The notes below the pieces were generated by a model. That model was not told where the DNA came from. It made no database searches and was given only the letters and a program-made list of their open reading frames with translations. From Cribrihabitans marinus (GTDB lineage: Bacteria; Pseudomonadota; Alphaproteobacteria; Rhodobacterales; Rhodobacteraceae): DNA of 64,000 bases. This document shows, piece by piece, positions 1-8,861 of the stretch (its first letter is position 1; each line of letters starts with the position of its first letter). The stretch is taken from assembly GCF_900109035.1 (NCBI RefSeq), contig NZ_FNYD01000002.1:310001-374000 (forward strand), read 5' to 3'. The position numbers were made by a program, and so were the translations under genes.

Positions 1-156
1 CAGGGAGCCGTGCAGCGAGGCGCGCAGGCCGGCCGCGTCGAATGGCGAGACGCGCAGCAGGTCGAGGAACCGCGCGGCGGCCACCATCGGCCCCATCGTG
101 TGGGACGAGGACGGGCCGACGCCCACTTTGAACATGTCGAAGACGGAGAGGAACAT
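1..156 (-). CDS. sdaA: L-serine ammonia-lyase (5' fragment, runs off the window)
   Basis: Only the first 52 codons are present; the gene continues beyond base 1. The fragment begins MFLSVFDMFKVGVGPSSSHT, the N-terminal beta-domain signature of iron-sulfur L-serine dehydratases, with the conserved GPSSSHT segment. These enzymes deaminate L-serine to pyruvate and ammonia in the cytoplasm. The ATG (156-154) directly follows the TGA of the upstream GST gene (159-157) with no spacer, so the two are probably co-transcribed and translationally coupled. Family recognition is firm for this short stretch. The [4Fe-4S] cysteines lie in the missing part and cannot be checked. Confidence 0.9.
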   Translation of the reverse strand, partial: MFLSVFDMFKVGVGPSSSHTMGPMVAAARFLDLLRVSPFDAAGLRASLHGSL

Positions 157-840
157 TCAGGTTGCAGAGCCTTCTGGTGGGGTAGGGTGGACAGGGGCGG
201 TGAAGGGCCGGGGACCCAGCCCCTCGGCGGTGATGGCGGCACGTGTGGGCGGCCGCGCCTCCAGCGCGACGAAGATGCGCTGCAGTTGCGGCGTGTCGGC
301 CAGGGCGAACCAGTCGCGGTTGCCGGCCTTGGGGTAAAGCGCCATCCAGCGCAGCAGGCAGGCCAGGTACCAGGTCAGGACCGAGGGCGCGTCCGGCGAC
401 AGCCAGTCCGGCCCGTTGGCCGCCTCGGCGTCGAGCAGGGCGAGATGGATGCGCAGCCGCTTGTGCAGCGCGCCAGCATCGGCTGCGTAGCGGTCGGGGT
501 AGAACAGGACCCTCAAATAAGCGTGCAGGGTGTTCGAGGTGAAGAACAGCCAGCTCAGGAACCGCCCGCGCTGCGGGCTGTCGGGGCGTGGCGCCAGCCG
601 CCCGTGCCGGTCGGCAAGCCACAGCAGGATCGCCGCGGTCTCGAAGATCGGACCCTGCGGCGTTTCCAGCGCGGGGATCAGCCCGGCGGGATTGATGGCG
701 CGATAGGCGGCGCCGTCCTGCGCACGGGCGGCGCGGTCGACCAGCACGGTCTCATAGGGCTGGCCGAGCTCCTCCAGCACCAGCCGGACGATCAGCGAGG
801 CGTTGTCGGGGGCGAAATGAAGGCGCAGGGCGTCGCTCAT
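157..840 (-). CDS. Glutathione S-transferase family protein
   Basis: Predicted cytosolic GST-fold protein of 227 aa. The N-terminal thioredoxin-like half runs from LRLHFAPDNASLIVRLVLEE to the cis-Pro/substrate segment NPAGLIPALETPQGPIFETAAIL, which matches the glutathione-binding pattern with the E-(S/T)-xAIL helix. The rest is helical as in GST C-terminal domains. I chose the ATG at 840 because GGAG lies 6 nt upstream; another in-frame ATG at 852 would add MESD. It abuts sdaA with no gap, suggesting an operon, but the substrate cannot be predicted. It is one of two GST genes here (see 20665-21363), and the two are only distantly similar. Confidence 0.85.
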   Translation of the reverse strand: MSDALRLHFAPDNASLIVRLVLEELGQPYETVLVDRAARAQDGAAYRAINPAGLIPALETPQGPIFETAAILLWLADRHGRLAPRPDSPQRGRFLSWLFFTSNTLHAYLRVLFYPDRYAADAGALHKRLRIHLALLDAEAANGPDWLSPDAPSVLTWYLACLLRWMALYPKAGNRDWFALADTPQLQRIFVALEARPPTRAAITAEGLGPRPFTAPVHPTPPEGSAT

Positions 841-1021
841 GTCGCTCTCCATAGTCGGGTTCGCCAGATTCGCAGCGCATGAATGCGACCTGTCCTATCG
901 GAAACGCGCAAAGCGGGTCAAACCGGCCGGTCACGGGGGCAGGGCGGACCGCGCCGCAATTCACCTCTCGCCCCTCGGGGTCATCTCGCCTATAACGCGC
1001 AAAAGCACCTGGAGAGCTGCC

Positions 1022-1810
1022 ATGACCGGAGAATTGTCGCCCATCGACAAGGCCAAGTTCGTCGCCGCCAAGCGCGCGGCCGAGTTCGTCGAGGACGGGA
1101 TGCGCGTGGGGCTGGGGACCGGATCGACGGCCGCCTGGCTGGTGCGCTGTCTGGGCGAGATGGTGCGCGAGGACGGGCTCAGGATCCGCGGTGTTCCGAC
1201 CTCGACCCGAACCGGCCAGCTGGCCCGCGAGGCGGGGATCGAGGTGATCACGCTCGACGAGGCGCGCTGGCTCGATGTGACCATAGACGGCGCGGACGAG
1301 TTCGACAGCGACCTCAACCTGATCAAGGGCGGCGGCGGCGCGCTGTTGCAGGAGAAGATCGTCGCCACGGCCAGCGACCAGATGGTGGTGATCGCCGACG
1401 CGGGCAAGGAGGTCGGCACGCTGGGCGCCTTCGCCCTGCCGGTCGAGGTGATCCCCTTCGGCGCGTCCTGCACCCGGACGCTGATCGAGGAGACACTGGT
1501 TTCGATGGATGTTCTCGGACGCCAGGTCTCGCTGCGCATGAACGGCGACGCGCCGTTCATGACCGACGAGGGCAACCATATCCTGGATCTGCACCTCAAG
1601 CGCATCGGCAATGTCCGGCAGCTGAGCCTGGTGCTGAACCAGATCCCCGGGGTGGTCGAGAACGGGCTGTTCATCGACATCTGCGATACGGTGGTGATCG
1701 GCTATGGCGACGGCCGGGTCGAGGTGCGGGACATCAACGAGGGCACGGTCGAAAAAGGCCGGCTGGATTTCGTCGAAAGCGACAACCTGTTCTCGGATCT
1801 TGCCGACTGA
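1022..1810 (+). CDS. rpiA: Ribose-5-phosphate isomerase A
   Basis: Interconverts ribose-5-phosphate and ribulose-5-phosphate in the non-oxidative pentose phosphate pathway (cytoplasm). The 262-aa length is slightly above the usual ~220-235. Visible family motifs: phosphate loop GTGST (residues 32-36), active-site DGADEFD (89-95) and KGGGGALLQEK (about 102-112) with the catalytic region. The ATG at 1022 is preceded by GGAGAG about 6 nt away. The reading frame stays open upstream to 839, but that extension does not look like RpiA and overlaps the divergent GST promoter region. The gene converges on the TPR gene with only 9 nt between the stops. Confidence 0.96.
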   Translation: MTGELSPIDKAKFVAAKRAAEFVEDGMRVGLGTGSTAAWLVRCLGEMVREDGLRIRGVPTSTRTGQLAREAGIEVITLDEARWLDVTIDGADEFDSDLNLIKGGGGALLQEKIVATASDQMVVIADAGKEVGTLGAFALPVEVIPFGASCTRTLIEETLVSMDVLGRQVSLRMNGDAPFMTDEGNHILDLHLKRIGNVRQLSLVLNQIPGVVENGLFIDICDTVVIGYGDGRVEVRDINEGTVEKGRLDFVESDNLFSDLAD

Positions 1811-1819
1811 GCATCGCGC

Positions 1820-3109
1820 TCACGTATAGCCCGCAACCGGTGCCTTCGGGGCCAGGATCGGCCGGCGCGTGGCCAGGCTGCGCCGGGCCTCCTCGTTGCG
1901 TCCCAGCTTGAGCAGCGCGTTGACCCAGGCCAGTTCCAGCAGGTCACGCTGGGCCCGGCTGCCGCCCAGACGTTCGGTCGCGGCCATCACCGGCGTCAAC
2001 TCGTCGATCGCGGCCGCCCAGTCTCCCCGCGCCATTGCCATCCAGCCCCGCGCAACCGGGCGCACCAGGTCGCCCGCGAAGCCGCGCGCGGTCTCGGCGA
2101 TCCGCGCCAGGCGCGCGCCGTCGCCGGCCATCGCATGCGCCAGCGCGGCATGGATATCGGCGAAGCTCTGCCCGGTGTCGGGAAAATACTGCGCTGCATA
2201 GTCGCTGAGTGCCGCCCAATGGGCCGGATCCACGGTCAGACCGGCGATCTCGGCCCGGTACAGGATCGCGGCGGTATCGGTCAGGACGTTGATCGGCAGG
2301 CCATGCCCGGTGCCGGGCGCGACATGCGCCGCGACGGTGGCCCAGAGCGCCTGCGCGTCGCCGGCATGAAGCGCCCAGAGGGCCGAATGCCAGCTGAGAT
2401 GCCCATGCAGGACCCCGCGCGCGTCATAGCCGGTGAGCCACTCGTCGAGATAGGCGCGGCCTGCCTCGGCCTCTCCGGCCTCATACTGGGCGTGGGACTT
2501 GAAATGCGCCGCGTTGGCATTGCGCGGGTTCAACTCCAGCGCACGCTCCATCAGGTCCTGCGACGCGCCGACCCGACCGGTCTCGCAGAGCGAGATCGCG
2601 TGCATGGACATCATCCACCAATCGTCGCCGTAGTGCGGCAGCAGCGCGGATGTATAGGCCAGCAACTCGGCCTCCCGGCCAACTTCGCCGGAAAATCCGA
2701 TCAGTCCGAAAACGCTGGCGCACAGCTGCGCGGCCAGGGCGTCGCGGGGGTGGTCGCGCACATGCGTCCGCACCAGCGCGCGGGCCTCGGCCGGGCGGCC
2801 GTGGATCGCATGGTCCAGCGCGGCGATGTGGGCGCGCTCGCGGTCGTCGGCGCCGCCGGGACGCGATGCCAGATCGGCGGCGTGTGCGACGGCGTCGCGG
2901 GCGCCCGGCATGCCGCCGCCCATCATGCGGGCCCGCGCCAGCGCGGCGTGGCCCAGCGCAAAGCCGGGATCGGCCTCGACCGCGCGCCCGAATGCCTCGA
3001 CCGCACCGTATTCGGCGCCCAGGAACAGGTGCAGGCCACGATCATAGGCCTCGGTGGCCGACGTCGAGTCCGTGCTCAGCGCGTTGCCGTAGCTGTCCTG
3101 TCGTGTCAT
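1820..3109 (-). CDS. Tetratricopeptide-repeat protein, TTC38-like family
   Basis: A 429-aa soluble protein with no signal peptide. It shows TPR-type A/B helices, for example around residues 25-60 (AEYGAVEAFGRAVEADPGFALGHAALARA) and 180-220 (ETGRVGASQDLMERALELNPRNANAAHFKSH). The central block with WWMMSMHAISLCE and HGHLSWHSALWALHAGD resembles the TTC38 family, widespread in alphaproteobacteria but without an assigned biochemical role. It is flanked by rpiA (convergent) and gor (divergent), so it is a single-gene unit. Its upstream region (3110-3242) is shared with gor. Confidence 0.75.
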   Translation of the reverse strand: MTRQDSYGNALSTDSTSATEAYDRGLHLFLGAEYGAVEAFGRAVEADPGFALGHAALARARMMGGGMPGARDAVAHAADLASRPGGADDRERAHIAALDHAIHGRPAEARALVRTHVRDHPRDALAAQLCASVFGLIGFSGEVGREAELLAYTSALLPHYGDDWWMMSMHAISLCETGRVGASQDLMERALELNPRNANAAHFKSHAQYEAGEAEAGRAYLDEWLTGYDARGVLHGHLSWHSALWALHAGDAQALWATVAAHVAPGTGHGLPINVLTDTAAILYRAEIAGLTVDPAHWAALSDYAAQYFPDTGQSFADIHAALAHAMAGDGARLARIAETARGFAGDLVRPVARGWMAMARGDWAAAIDELTPVMAATERLGGSRAQRDLLELAWVNALLKLGRNEEARRSLATRRPILAPKAPVAGYT

Positions 3110-3242
3110 TGATGCCCCCTCCGTTCCGGCCGGCCAAGCCTAGCAGCATCCCGGCCCTCCGCAAACCGTGCCGCCGCGACCCTCTGGTCATTGGCGGCGG
3201 TCTATGGAATACCCCTGCGGTGAGATGCAGACGGAGACGGGG

Positions 3243-4604
3243 ATGAGCGATTTCGACTATGACCTGTTCGTCATCGGCGGTGGCTCGGGCGGGGTGCGCG
3301 CGGCGCGCGTCGCAGCGGGCGACACCGGCGCCAGGGTCGCGCTGGCCGAAGAGGACCGGTATGGTGGAACCTGCGTTATCCGCGGTTGCGTGCCGAAGAA
3401 GCTGATGGTGTTCGCCAGCGAATACCCCGCGATGATCGAGGATGCGCGCGCCTATGGCTGGGACGTGGCACAGGACGGGTTCGACTGGGACGCCTTCAAG
3501 ACCAGGCTGCAATCCGAACTGGACCGGCTGGAAGGGGTCTATCGAGGTCTCCTGAAGAAGAACGGCGTCGAGAGCTTCGACCAGCGCGCGCGAATCGCCG
3601 ATCCGCACACCGTGGAACTGGCCGACGGCACCAAAAAGACCGCCAAGCATATCCTGGTGGCCACCGGCGGCTGGCCGGTCGTGCCGGAGTTTCCCGGCCA
3701 CGAGCTGGCGATCACTTCGAACGAGATGTTCCACCTGGACAAGCTGCCCGAAAGCCTGCTGATCGTCGGCGGCGGCTATATTGCCTGCGAATTCGCCGGG
3801 ATCATGAACGGGCTCGGCGTTCAGGTGACCCAGTTCTATCGTGGCGCGCAGATCCTGCGCGGCTTCGACGACGAGGCGCGCGGGCTGATCTGCGAGGAGA
3901 TGTGCCAGAACGGCGTGGACGTGCATCTGGGCACCAATGTGCTGGAGATGTCGCGCGACGGCGACAAGATCCGCGTCAAGGCGACCAACGGCACCGAACG
4001 GCTGTTCGACAAGGTGATGTACGCCACCGGGCGCACACCCAACACCGCCGACATGGGGCTGGAGGAGGCCGGTGTCGCGCTGGGCCGCAAGGGCGAGATA
4101 CAGGTGGACGAATACAGCCAGACCGGCGTGCCGTCGATCTATGCCATCGGCGACGTGACCGACCGGGTGAACCTGACTCCGGTGGCGATCCGCGAGGGCA
4201 TGGCCTTTGTCGAGACGGTGTTCCGGGGCAACCCGACGCCGGTGGATCACAACCTGATCCCCACCGCGATCTTCACCCAGCCCGAGATGGGCACCGTCGG
4301 CCTGAGCGAGGAGGACGCCGCCGAGCAGGAGCCGATCGAGATTTATGCCACCTCGTTCAGGCCGATGCAGCAGGCATTCGCAGGGCGCGCGCAGAGGGTG
4401 CTGATGAAGCTCATCGTCTCCAAGGCCAGCCGCAAGGTGCTGGGCTGTCACATCGTGGCACCTGGCGCGGGCGAGATGATCCAGTTGGCCGGGATCGCGG
4501 TCAAGATGGGCGCGACCAAGGAGGATTTCGACCGGACCGTGGCGGTGCATCCCACGATGTCCGAGGAGCTGGTGACACTGCGACAACCAGTACGCAGTGC
4601 TTGA
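3243..4604 (+). CDS. gor: Glutathione-disulfide reductase
   Basis: NADPH-dependent flavoprotein that reduces GSSG to GSH in the cytoplasm; 453 aa, normal for the family. The FAD-binding GGGSGGVRAARVAA lies at the N-terminus, followed by the redox-active pair Cys44/Cys49 in GTCVIRGCVPKK. The NAD(P)-binding GGGYIACEFAG lies mid-protein, and the C-terminal HPTMSEE carries the catalytic His436 and its Glu. The ATG at 3243 (MSDFDYDLFVIGGG) fits family N-termini; an ATG six codons upstream is possible. A short GC-rich inverted repeat (GCCGCG/CGCGGC) lies between gor and hflK without a T-tract, so termination there is not evident. Confidence 0.97.
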   Translation: MSDFDYDLFVIGGGSGGVRAARVAAGDTGARVALAEEDRYGGTCVIRGCVPKKLMVFASEYPAMIEDARAYGWDVAQDGFDWDAFKTRLQSELDRLEGVYRGLLKKNGVESFDQRARIADPHTVELADGTKKTAKHILVATGGWPVVPEFPGHELAITSNEMFHLDKLPESLLIVGGGYIACEFAGIMNGLGVQVTQFYRGAQILRGFDDEARGLICEEMCQNGVDVHLGTNVLEMSRDGDKIRVKATNGTERLFDKVMYATGRTPNTADMGLEEAGVALGRKGEIQVDEYSQTGVPSIYAIGDVTDRVNLTPVAIREGMAFVETVFRGNPTPVDHNLIPTAIFTQPEMGTVGLSEEDAAEQEPIEIYATSFRPMQQAFAGRAQRVLMKLIVSKASRKVLGCHIVAPGAGEMIQLAGIAVKMGATKEDFDRTVAVHPTMSEELVTLRQPVRSA

Positions 4605-4685
4605 ATTGCATCCGATCGCACACAGGTTATGACTGACGAAAAGGACGCCGCGGTTGCGCGGCATCAGACAAGGGAAAGATAGCAC

Positions 4686-5843
4686 ATGGCGGGCAACAAC
4701 GGTGGCCCCTGGGGCGGCGGCGGCGGCTCCTCAGGCGGCGGCGGAGGAGGAAACCGGGGCAACAATGGCGGTCAGCGCCCGCCCGAGGGCGACGGCCCGC
4801 AGATCCCCGAGATCGACGAGCTGGTCAAGAAGGGCCAGGAGCAGCTGCGGGTCCTGATGGGCGGACGCGGCGGCGGGCGAGGCGGCGACGGCGGGCGTGG
4901 ACCCGGCGGTGGCGGCCCCCGTTTCACGCGCGGAACCATCGGGCTGGGCCTAGTGGTGGCGGCGGTGCTCTGGGGTGCGGCCAGCTTCTATACCGTGAAA
5001 CCCGAAGAACAATCGGTCGAACTGTTCCTGGGCGAGTTTTTGGCCGTCGGCAATCCCGGCCTGAACTTCGCCCCCTGGCCGCTCGTGACCGCCGAGGTCA
5101 TCCCGGTCACGCGCGAACAGATCGAGGATATCGGCACCGGAGGGCGCGGGCTTGAGGCCGGGCTGATGCTGACCGGCGACGAGAACATCGTCGATATCGA
5201 CTTCCAGGTGGTCTGGAACATCTCGGATCCGGCGACATACCTGTTCAACCTGCGCGACCCGCGCCCGACCATCCGCGCGGTGGCGGAATCGGCGATGCGC
5301 GAGATCATCGCCCAGTCCGAACTGGCACCGATCCTCAACCGCGATCGCGGCATCATCGAATCCAGCGCCCAGGATCTGATCCAGTCGACGCTGAACAGCT
5401 ATGACAGCGGCGTCAACATCGTGCGCGTGAACTTCGACAAGGCCGACCCGCCCGAGCCGGTGATCGCGGCCTTCCGCGAGGTGCAGGCCGCCGAGCAGGA
5501 GCGCGACCGGTTGCAGAACGTGGCCGACGCCTATGCCAACCGCGTTCTGGCCGAGGCCCGCGGTGAAGCTGCGCAGGTCCTGGAAGAGGCCGAGGGCTAT
5601 CGCGCCCAGGTGATCAACGAGGCGCAGGGTGAGGCCAGCCGCTTCACGGCCGTGCTCGAGGAATACGCCAAGGCGCCCGAGGTCACGCGCAAGCGTCTCT
5701 ACCTCGAAACGATGGAACAGGTGCTGGGCGACGTGGACAAGATCATCCTGGACGAGTCGATGGGCGACGGTCAGGGCGTCGTGCCCTACCTGCCGCTCAA
5801 CGAATTGCGCCGCGGTCAAAGCAGCAACGAGGGGTCGAACTGA
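4686..5843 (+). CDS. hflK: FtsH protease activity modulator HflK
   Basis: SPFH/band-7 membrane protein of 385 aa. With HflC it forms a large periplasm-facing assembly around the AAA protease FtsH and tunes turnover of membrane proteins. It has a very Gly-rich N-terminus (residues 1-75), one transmembrane segment (about 83-103, LGLVVAAVLWGAASFY), then the band-7 domain and a long Glu/Ala/Arg-rich coiled coil (about 260-330, AEARGEAAQVLEEAEGYRAQ). Its stop overlaps the hflC start by one base (TGATG), so the pair is translationally coupled. The RBS GGGAAAG lies before the ATG. Confidence 0.96.
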   Translation: MAGNNGGPWGGGGGSSGGGGGGNRGNNGGQRPPEGDGPQIPEIDELVKKGQEQLRVLMGGRGGGRGGDGGRGPGGGGPRFTRGTIGLGLVVAAVLWGAASFYTVKPEEQSVELFLGEFLAVGNPGLNFAPWPLVTAEVIPVTREQIEDIGTGGRGLEAGLMLTGDENIVDIDFQVVWNISDPATYLFNLRDPRPTIRAVAESAMREIIAQSELAPILNRDRGIIESSAQDLIQSTLNSYDSGVNIVRVNFDKADPPEPVIAAFREVQAAEQERDRLQNVADAYANRVLAEARGEAAQVLEEAEGYRAQVINEAQGEASRFTAVLEEYAKAPEVTRKRLYLETMEQVLGDVDKIILDESMGDGQGVVPYLPLNELRRGQSSNEGSN

Positions 5844-6796
5844 TGAAGAAATCCACCTTTCTCCTTCCCATCGCCGTGATCCTCGTCGCGCTGGGCCTGT
5901 CCTCGATCTTCATCGTCGACGAGCGCGAAAAGGCGCTGGTGCTTCAGTTCGGCCGCGTCGTCGCGGTCAAGGAGGACCCGGGACTGGCCTTCAAGATCCC
6001 GCTTATCCACGAGGTCGTCCGCTATGACGACCGCATCCTGAGCCGGGACATCGAGCCGCTGGAAGTGACGCCGCTCGACGATCGCCGCCTCGTTGTGGAC
6101 GCCTTCGCGCGGTACCGGATCGTCGATGTGAACCAGTTCCGTCAGGCCGTCGGCGTGGGTGGAATCGCCACCGCCGAAAGCCGCCTGGACTCGCTGCTGC
6201 GGGCCCGGACCCGTGAGGTTCTGGGGTCGGTCAGCTCCAACGACATCCTCAGTTCCGACCGGGCAGCGCTCATGCTGCGGATCCGCAATGGCGCGATCGC
6301 GCAGGCGCGGGCGCTGGGCATCGAGATCATCGACGTCCGCCTCAAGCGCACCGACCTGCCGTCGGAGAACCTGGACGCGACCTTCGAGCGGATGCGCGCC
6401 GAGCGTGAGCGCGAGGCGACCGACGAACGCGCCCGTGGTAACGAGGCGGCGCAGCGGGTGCGCGCGCAGGCCGACCGGACGGTGGTCGAACTGGTGTCCG
6501 AGGCGCGGCGCGAGGCCGAGATCATCCGAGGCGAGGCCGATGCCGAGCGTAACGCGGTCTTTGCCGAGGCGTTCGGCAAGGATCCCGAGTTCTTCGAGTT
6601 CTACCGCTCGCTGACCGCCTATTCCCGGGCGCTCAAGGGAGAGAACAGCTCGATGGTCATCAGCCCGAATTCGGAGTTCTTCAACTATCTCAAATCCGCC
6701 GAGGGCGCCGGACGGAGCGCAGTGTCGTCGCAACCGCAGCAGCGCACCCAGCGGATGCAGGACAGCACCGCGACGGATGCGCCGGTCTCGGAATGA
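5843..6796 (+). CDS. hflC: Protease modulator HflC
   Basis: Partner of HflK in the FtsH-associated SPFH complex; 317 aa. An N-terminal membrane anchor (residues 6-25, LLPIAVILVALGLSSIFIV) is followed by DEREKALVLQFGRVV, the usual start of the band-7 domain, and an Arg/Glu-rich coiled coil (about 190-250) ending with the family segment DPEFFEFYRSLTAYSRAL. The coding region overlaps hflK by 1 nt and the DUF2065 gene by 4 nt. The C-terminal Ser/Gln-rich tail (QPQQRTQRMQDS) is poorly conserved in the family. Confidence 0.96.
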   Translation: MKKSTFLLPIAVILVALGLSSIFIVDEREKALVLQFGRVVAVKEDPGLAFKIPLIHEVVRYDDRILSRDIEPLEVTPLDDRRLVVDAFARYRIVDVNQFRQAVGVGGIATAESRLDSLLRARTREVLGSVSSNDILSSDRAALMLRIRNGAIAQARALGIEIIDVRLKRTDLPSENLDATFERMRAEREREATDERARGNEAAQRVRAQADRTVVELVSEARREAEIIRGEADAERNAVFAEAFGKDPEFFEFYRSLTAYSRALKGENSSMVISPNSEFFNYLKSAEGAGRSAVSSQPQQRTQRMQDSTATDAPVSE

Positions 6797-6990
6797 TCGC
6801 CACCGGACTTCTGGCCCTCGGGCTGGTTCTGATTATCGAGGGGCTGGCCTATGCGCTGGCCCCTTCGCTTATCGAACGCATGCTCGAGGTGTTGCGCAGC
6901 CTGCCCGAGTCGGCGCGCCGCCAGATCGGGTTGCTGGCGATGGTCTCGGGGCTGTTGCTGGTCTGGGCGGCGCACCAGATGGGCGGCTGA
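6793..6990 (+). CDS. DUF2065 small inner-membrane protein
   Basis: A 65-aa protein with two predicted membrane helices (residues 3-23 and 45-62) around a charged loop (SLIERMLEVLRSLPESARRQIG). This matches DUF2065, a family often found beside hflC in proteobacteria (known association; function unknown). The ATG overlaps the hflC stop as ATGA, so it is the third gene of the hflK-hflC unit. The position suggests a role in the FtsH-HflKC complex, which is inference only. Confidence 0.85.
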   Translation: MIATGLLALGLVLIIEGLAYALAPSLIERMLEVLRSLPESARRQIGLLAMVSGLLLVWAAHQMGG

Positions 6991-7025
6991 GACCGGGACC
7001 ACCATCATTTCCCTGCGATCATGCG

Positions 7026-7053
7026 TTGCGGGAGAGGGTAAACTGACTACATT
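7026..7053 (+). promoter_or_regulatory. Candidate sigma-70-type promoter before the Do-protease gene
   Basis: TTGCGG (7026-7031), a 16-nt spacer and TACATT (7048-7053) resemble a housekeeping -35/-10 pair. It lies in the 128-nt gap between the DUF2065 stop and the protease GTG, leaving a leader of about 60 nt. It would let the protease gene be transcribed apart from hflKC. Based on sequence resemblance only. Confidence 0.3.
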
Positions 7054-7118
7054 GTCTTTCAGGCCCGGGCGCGCGGAACATGCGCCAGGGTCCACCACAG
7101 CGACAAGGAGGCCCCGCA

Positions 7119-8612
7119 GTGCAGGCAAAGGCACGTATCGCAACACCGGCGCAGGACGTATCCCACCACCGATTCAGGCTGGCGTGGCTGACGCTGCTGA
7201 GCGCGCTCTTCATCCTGGCGCAGGCCCTGGTCGCACAGGCCCGGCCCGAAAGCCTGGCGCCCCTGGCCGAACGGGTCAGCCCGGCGGTGGTCAACATCAC
7301 CACATCAACCCTGGTCGAGGGCCGTACCGGACCGCAGGGGATCGTGCCCGAGGGCTCGCCCTTCGAGGACTTCTTTCGCGAGTTTCAGGACCGCAACGGT
7401 AGCCCCGAGCAGCCGCGGCGCTCGTCCGCCCTGGGATCGGGATTCGTGATCTCCGAAGACGGCTATATCGTCACCAACAACCACGTGATCGACGGTGCCG
7501 ACGAGATCCGGATCGAGTTCTTTCCCGGCGACGGTCAGCCCACCGAACTGCCGGCCGAGGTGATCGGGACCGATCCCAAGACCGACATCGCGCTGTTGAA
7601 GGTCGAGGCGGAAAGGCCGCTGAAATTCGTCAGTTTCGGCGACAGCGACTCGGCGCGCGTCGGCGACTGGGTGATCGCGATGGGCAACCCGCTGGGCCAG
7701 GGGTTCTCGCTGTCCGTGGGCATCGTCTCGGCCCGGAACCGGGCGCTGAGCGGATCCTATGACGATTACATCCAGACCGACGCGGCCATCAACCGGGGCA
7801 ATTCCGGCGGGCCGCTGTTCAACATGGACGGCCAGGTGGTCGGCGTGAACACCGCGATCCTCAGCCCCAATGGCGGCTCGATCGGCATCGGGTTCTCGAT
7901 GGCGGCCAATGTCGTGACCAAGGTTGTCGACCAATTGCGCGAGTACGGCGAGACCCGCCGCGGCTGGCTGGGCGTGCGGATCCAGGATGTCACCCCCGAC
8001 GTCGCCGAGGCGATGGGGCTGGAGAAGGCCGAAGGCGCCCTGATCACGGATGTGCCGGACGGCCCCGCGAAAGAGGCGGGCCTGCTGTCGGGCGACGTGA
8101 TCGTCACCTTCGACGGCGCCGAGGTCACCGACACCCGCGCGCTGGTGCGCCAGGTCGGCGAAACCACCGTCGGCAAGGCGGTCCGGGTCGTCGTCTACCG
8201 CGACGGCAGCACCAAGACCATTCTGGTGACCTTGGGCCGGCGCGAGGATGCCGAGCGGGCCGAGAACGGCGATGCGGACGACAGCGACGAAAGCCCGGCG
8301 CCCGAGGCGACCGAGCAGAGTGTGCTTGGCCTGACGCTCAGCGCGCTGACCGACGAGACGCGCCAGCAGTTGGGGCTGGACGCCGCGGCCAACGGCCTTC
8401 TGGTCAAGGAGGTCGATGAAACCTCCGAAGCCTTCGAAAAGGGCCTGCGCCCCGGCGATCTGATCACCGAAGCGGGCCAGCAGGACGTGACGACACTGGC
8501 CGATCTGGACACCCGTATCGCAGAGGCGAAAGAGGCGGGGCGCAAGTCGCTGCTTCTCCTGGTGCGCCGCGAGGGTGAGCCACGCTTCGTGGCGCTCAGC
8601 CTCTCGGAGTGA
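7119..8612 (+). CDS. Do-family periplasmic serine endoprotease (DegP/DegQ/MucD-like)
   Basis: Envelope protease/chaperone of 497 aa that degrades or refolds misfolded periplasmic proteins. An N-terminal hydrophobic segment (about residues 20-40) acts as signal peptide. The trypsin-like domain carries an intact triad: His122 (NNHVIDG), Asp156 (KTDIALL) and Ser229 (GNSGGP). Two PDZ domains follow (about 275-370 and 405-495), joined by an acidic linker. I chose GTG 7119 because AAGGAGG lies about 8 nt upstream; an in-frame ATG at 7080 has no comparable RBS. It follows hflKC, making an envelope quality-control cluster. Confidence 0.95.
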   Translation: MQAKARIATPAQDVSHHRFRLAWLTLLSALFILAQALVAQARPESLAPLAERVSPAVVNITTSTLVEGRTGPQGIVPEGSPFEDFFREFQDRNGSPEQPRRSSALGSGFVISEDGYIVTNNHVIDGADEIRIEFFPGDGQPTELPAEVIGTDPKTDIALLKVEAERPLKFVSFGDSDSARVGDWVIAMGNPLGQGFSLSVGIVSARNRALSGSYDDYIQTDAAINRGNSGGPLFNMDGQVVGVNTAILSPNGGSIGIGFSMAANVVTKVVDQLREYGETRRGWLGVRIQDVTPDVAEAMGLEKAEGALITDVPDGPAKEAGLLSGDVIVTFDGAEVTDTRALVRQVGETTVGKAVRVVVYRDGSTKTILVTLGRREDAERAENGDADDSDESPAPEATEQSVLGLTLSALTDETRQQLGLDAAANGLLVKEVDETSEAFEKGLRPGDLITEAGQQDVTTLADLDTRIAEAKEAGRKSLLLLVRREGEPRFVALSLSE

Positions 8613-8638
8613 GGCGGGCCGCCCGGCGCGGTGCAAGT

Positions 8639-8676
8639 AAAAAAAAAGATCGCGGCCGGGTCCAGGACCCGGCCGC
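8639..8676 (-). terminator. Rho-independent terminator for the Crp/Fnr gene
   Basis: A 12-bp inverted repeat (8652-8663 with 8665-8676, GCGGCCGGGTCC and its complement) is followed on the minus strand by a run of nine T (plus-strand A run 8639-8647). This is a textbook intrinsic terminator for transcripts arriving from the Crp/Fnr gene. On the plus strand no T-tract follows, so it would stop protease transcripts weakly at best. Confidence 0.8.
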
Positions 8677-8861
8677 ACTCATCAGGGAGGATGATATCCG
8701 GTCCGAACGCGGGGACGTCCGGCCGGTGGCCACCGACACCGGCTTGGGATCTGGGACGGATCCACGCAATGCTGGCAACCAGGATCAGGTTGGCAGATTC
8801 GCGCGCCGACGTCTGTGAACAGGGTCACAACAGTTGGGTCCACGCAGGATGGCGGCCCCGG

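Noticed and set aside
10-882. A 290-codon plus-strand frame across sdaA and the GST gene
   Set aside because: The minus-strand genes carry unmistakable family signatures; this frame does not.
4651-4666. GCCGCG-GTTG-CGCGGC hairpin between gor and hflK
   Set aside because: A short stem without a T-tract; not strong enough to call a terminator.
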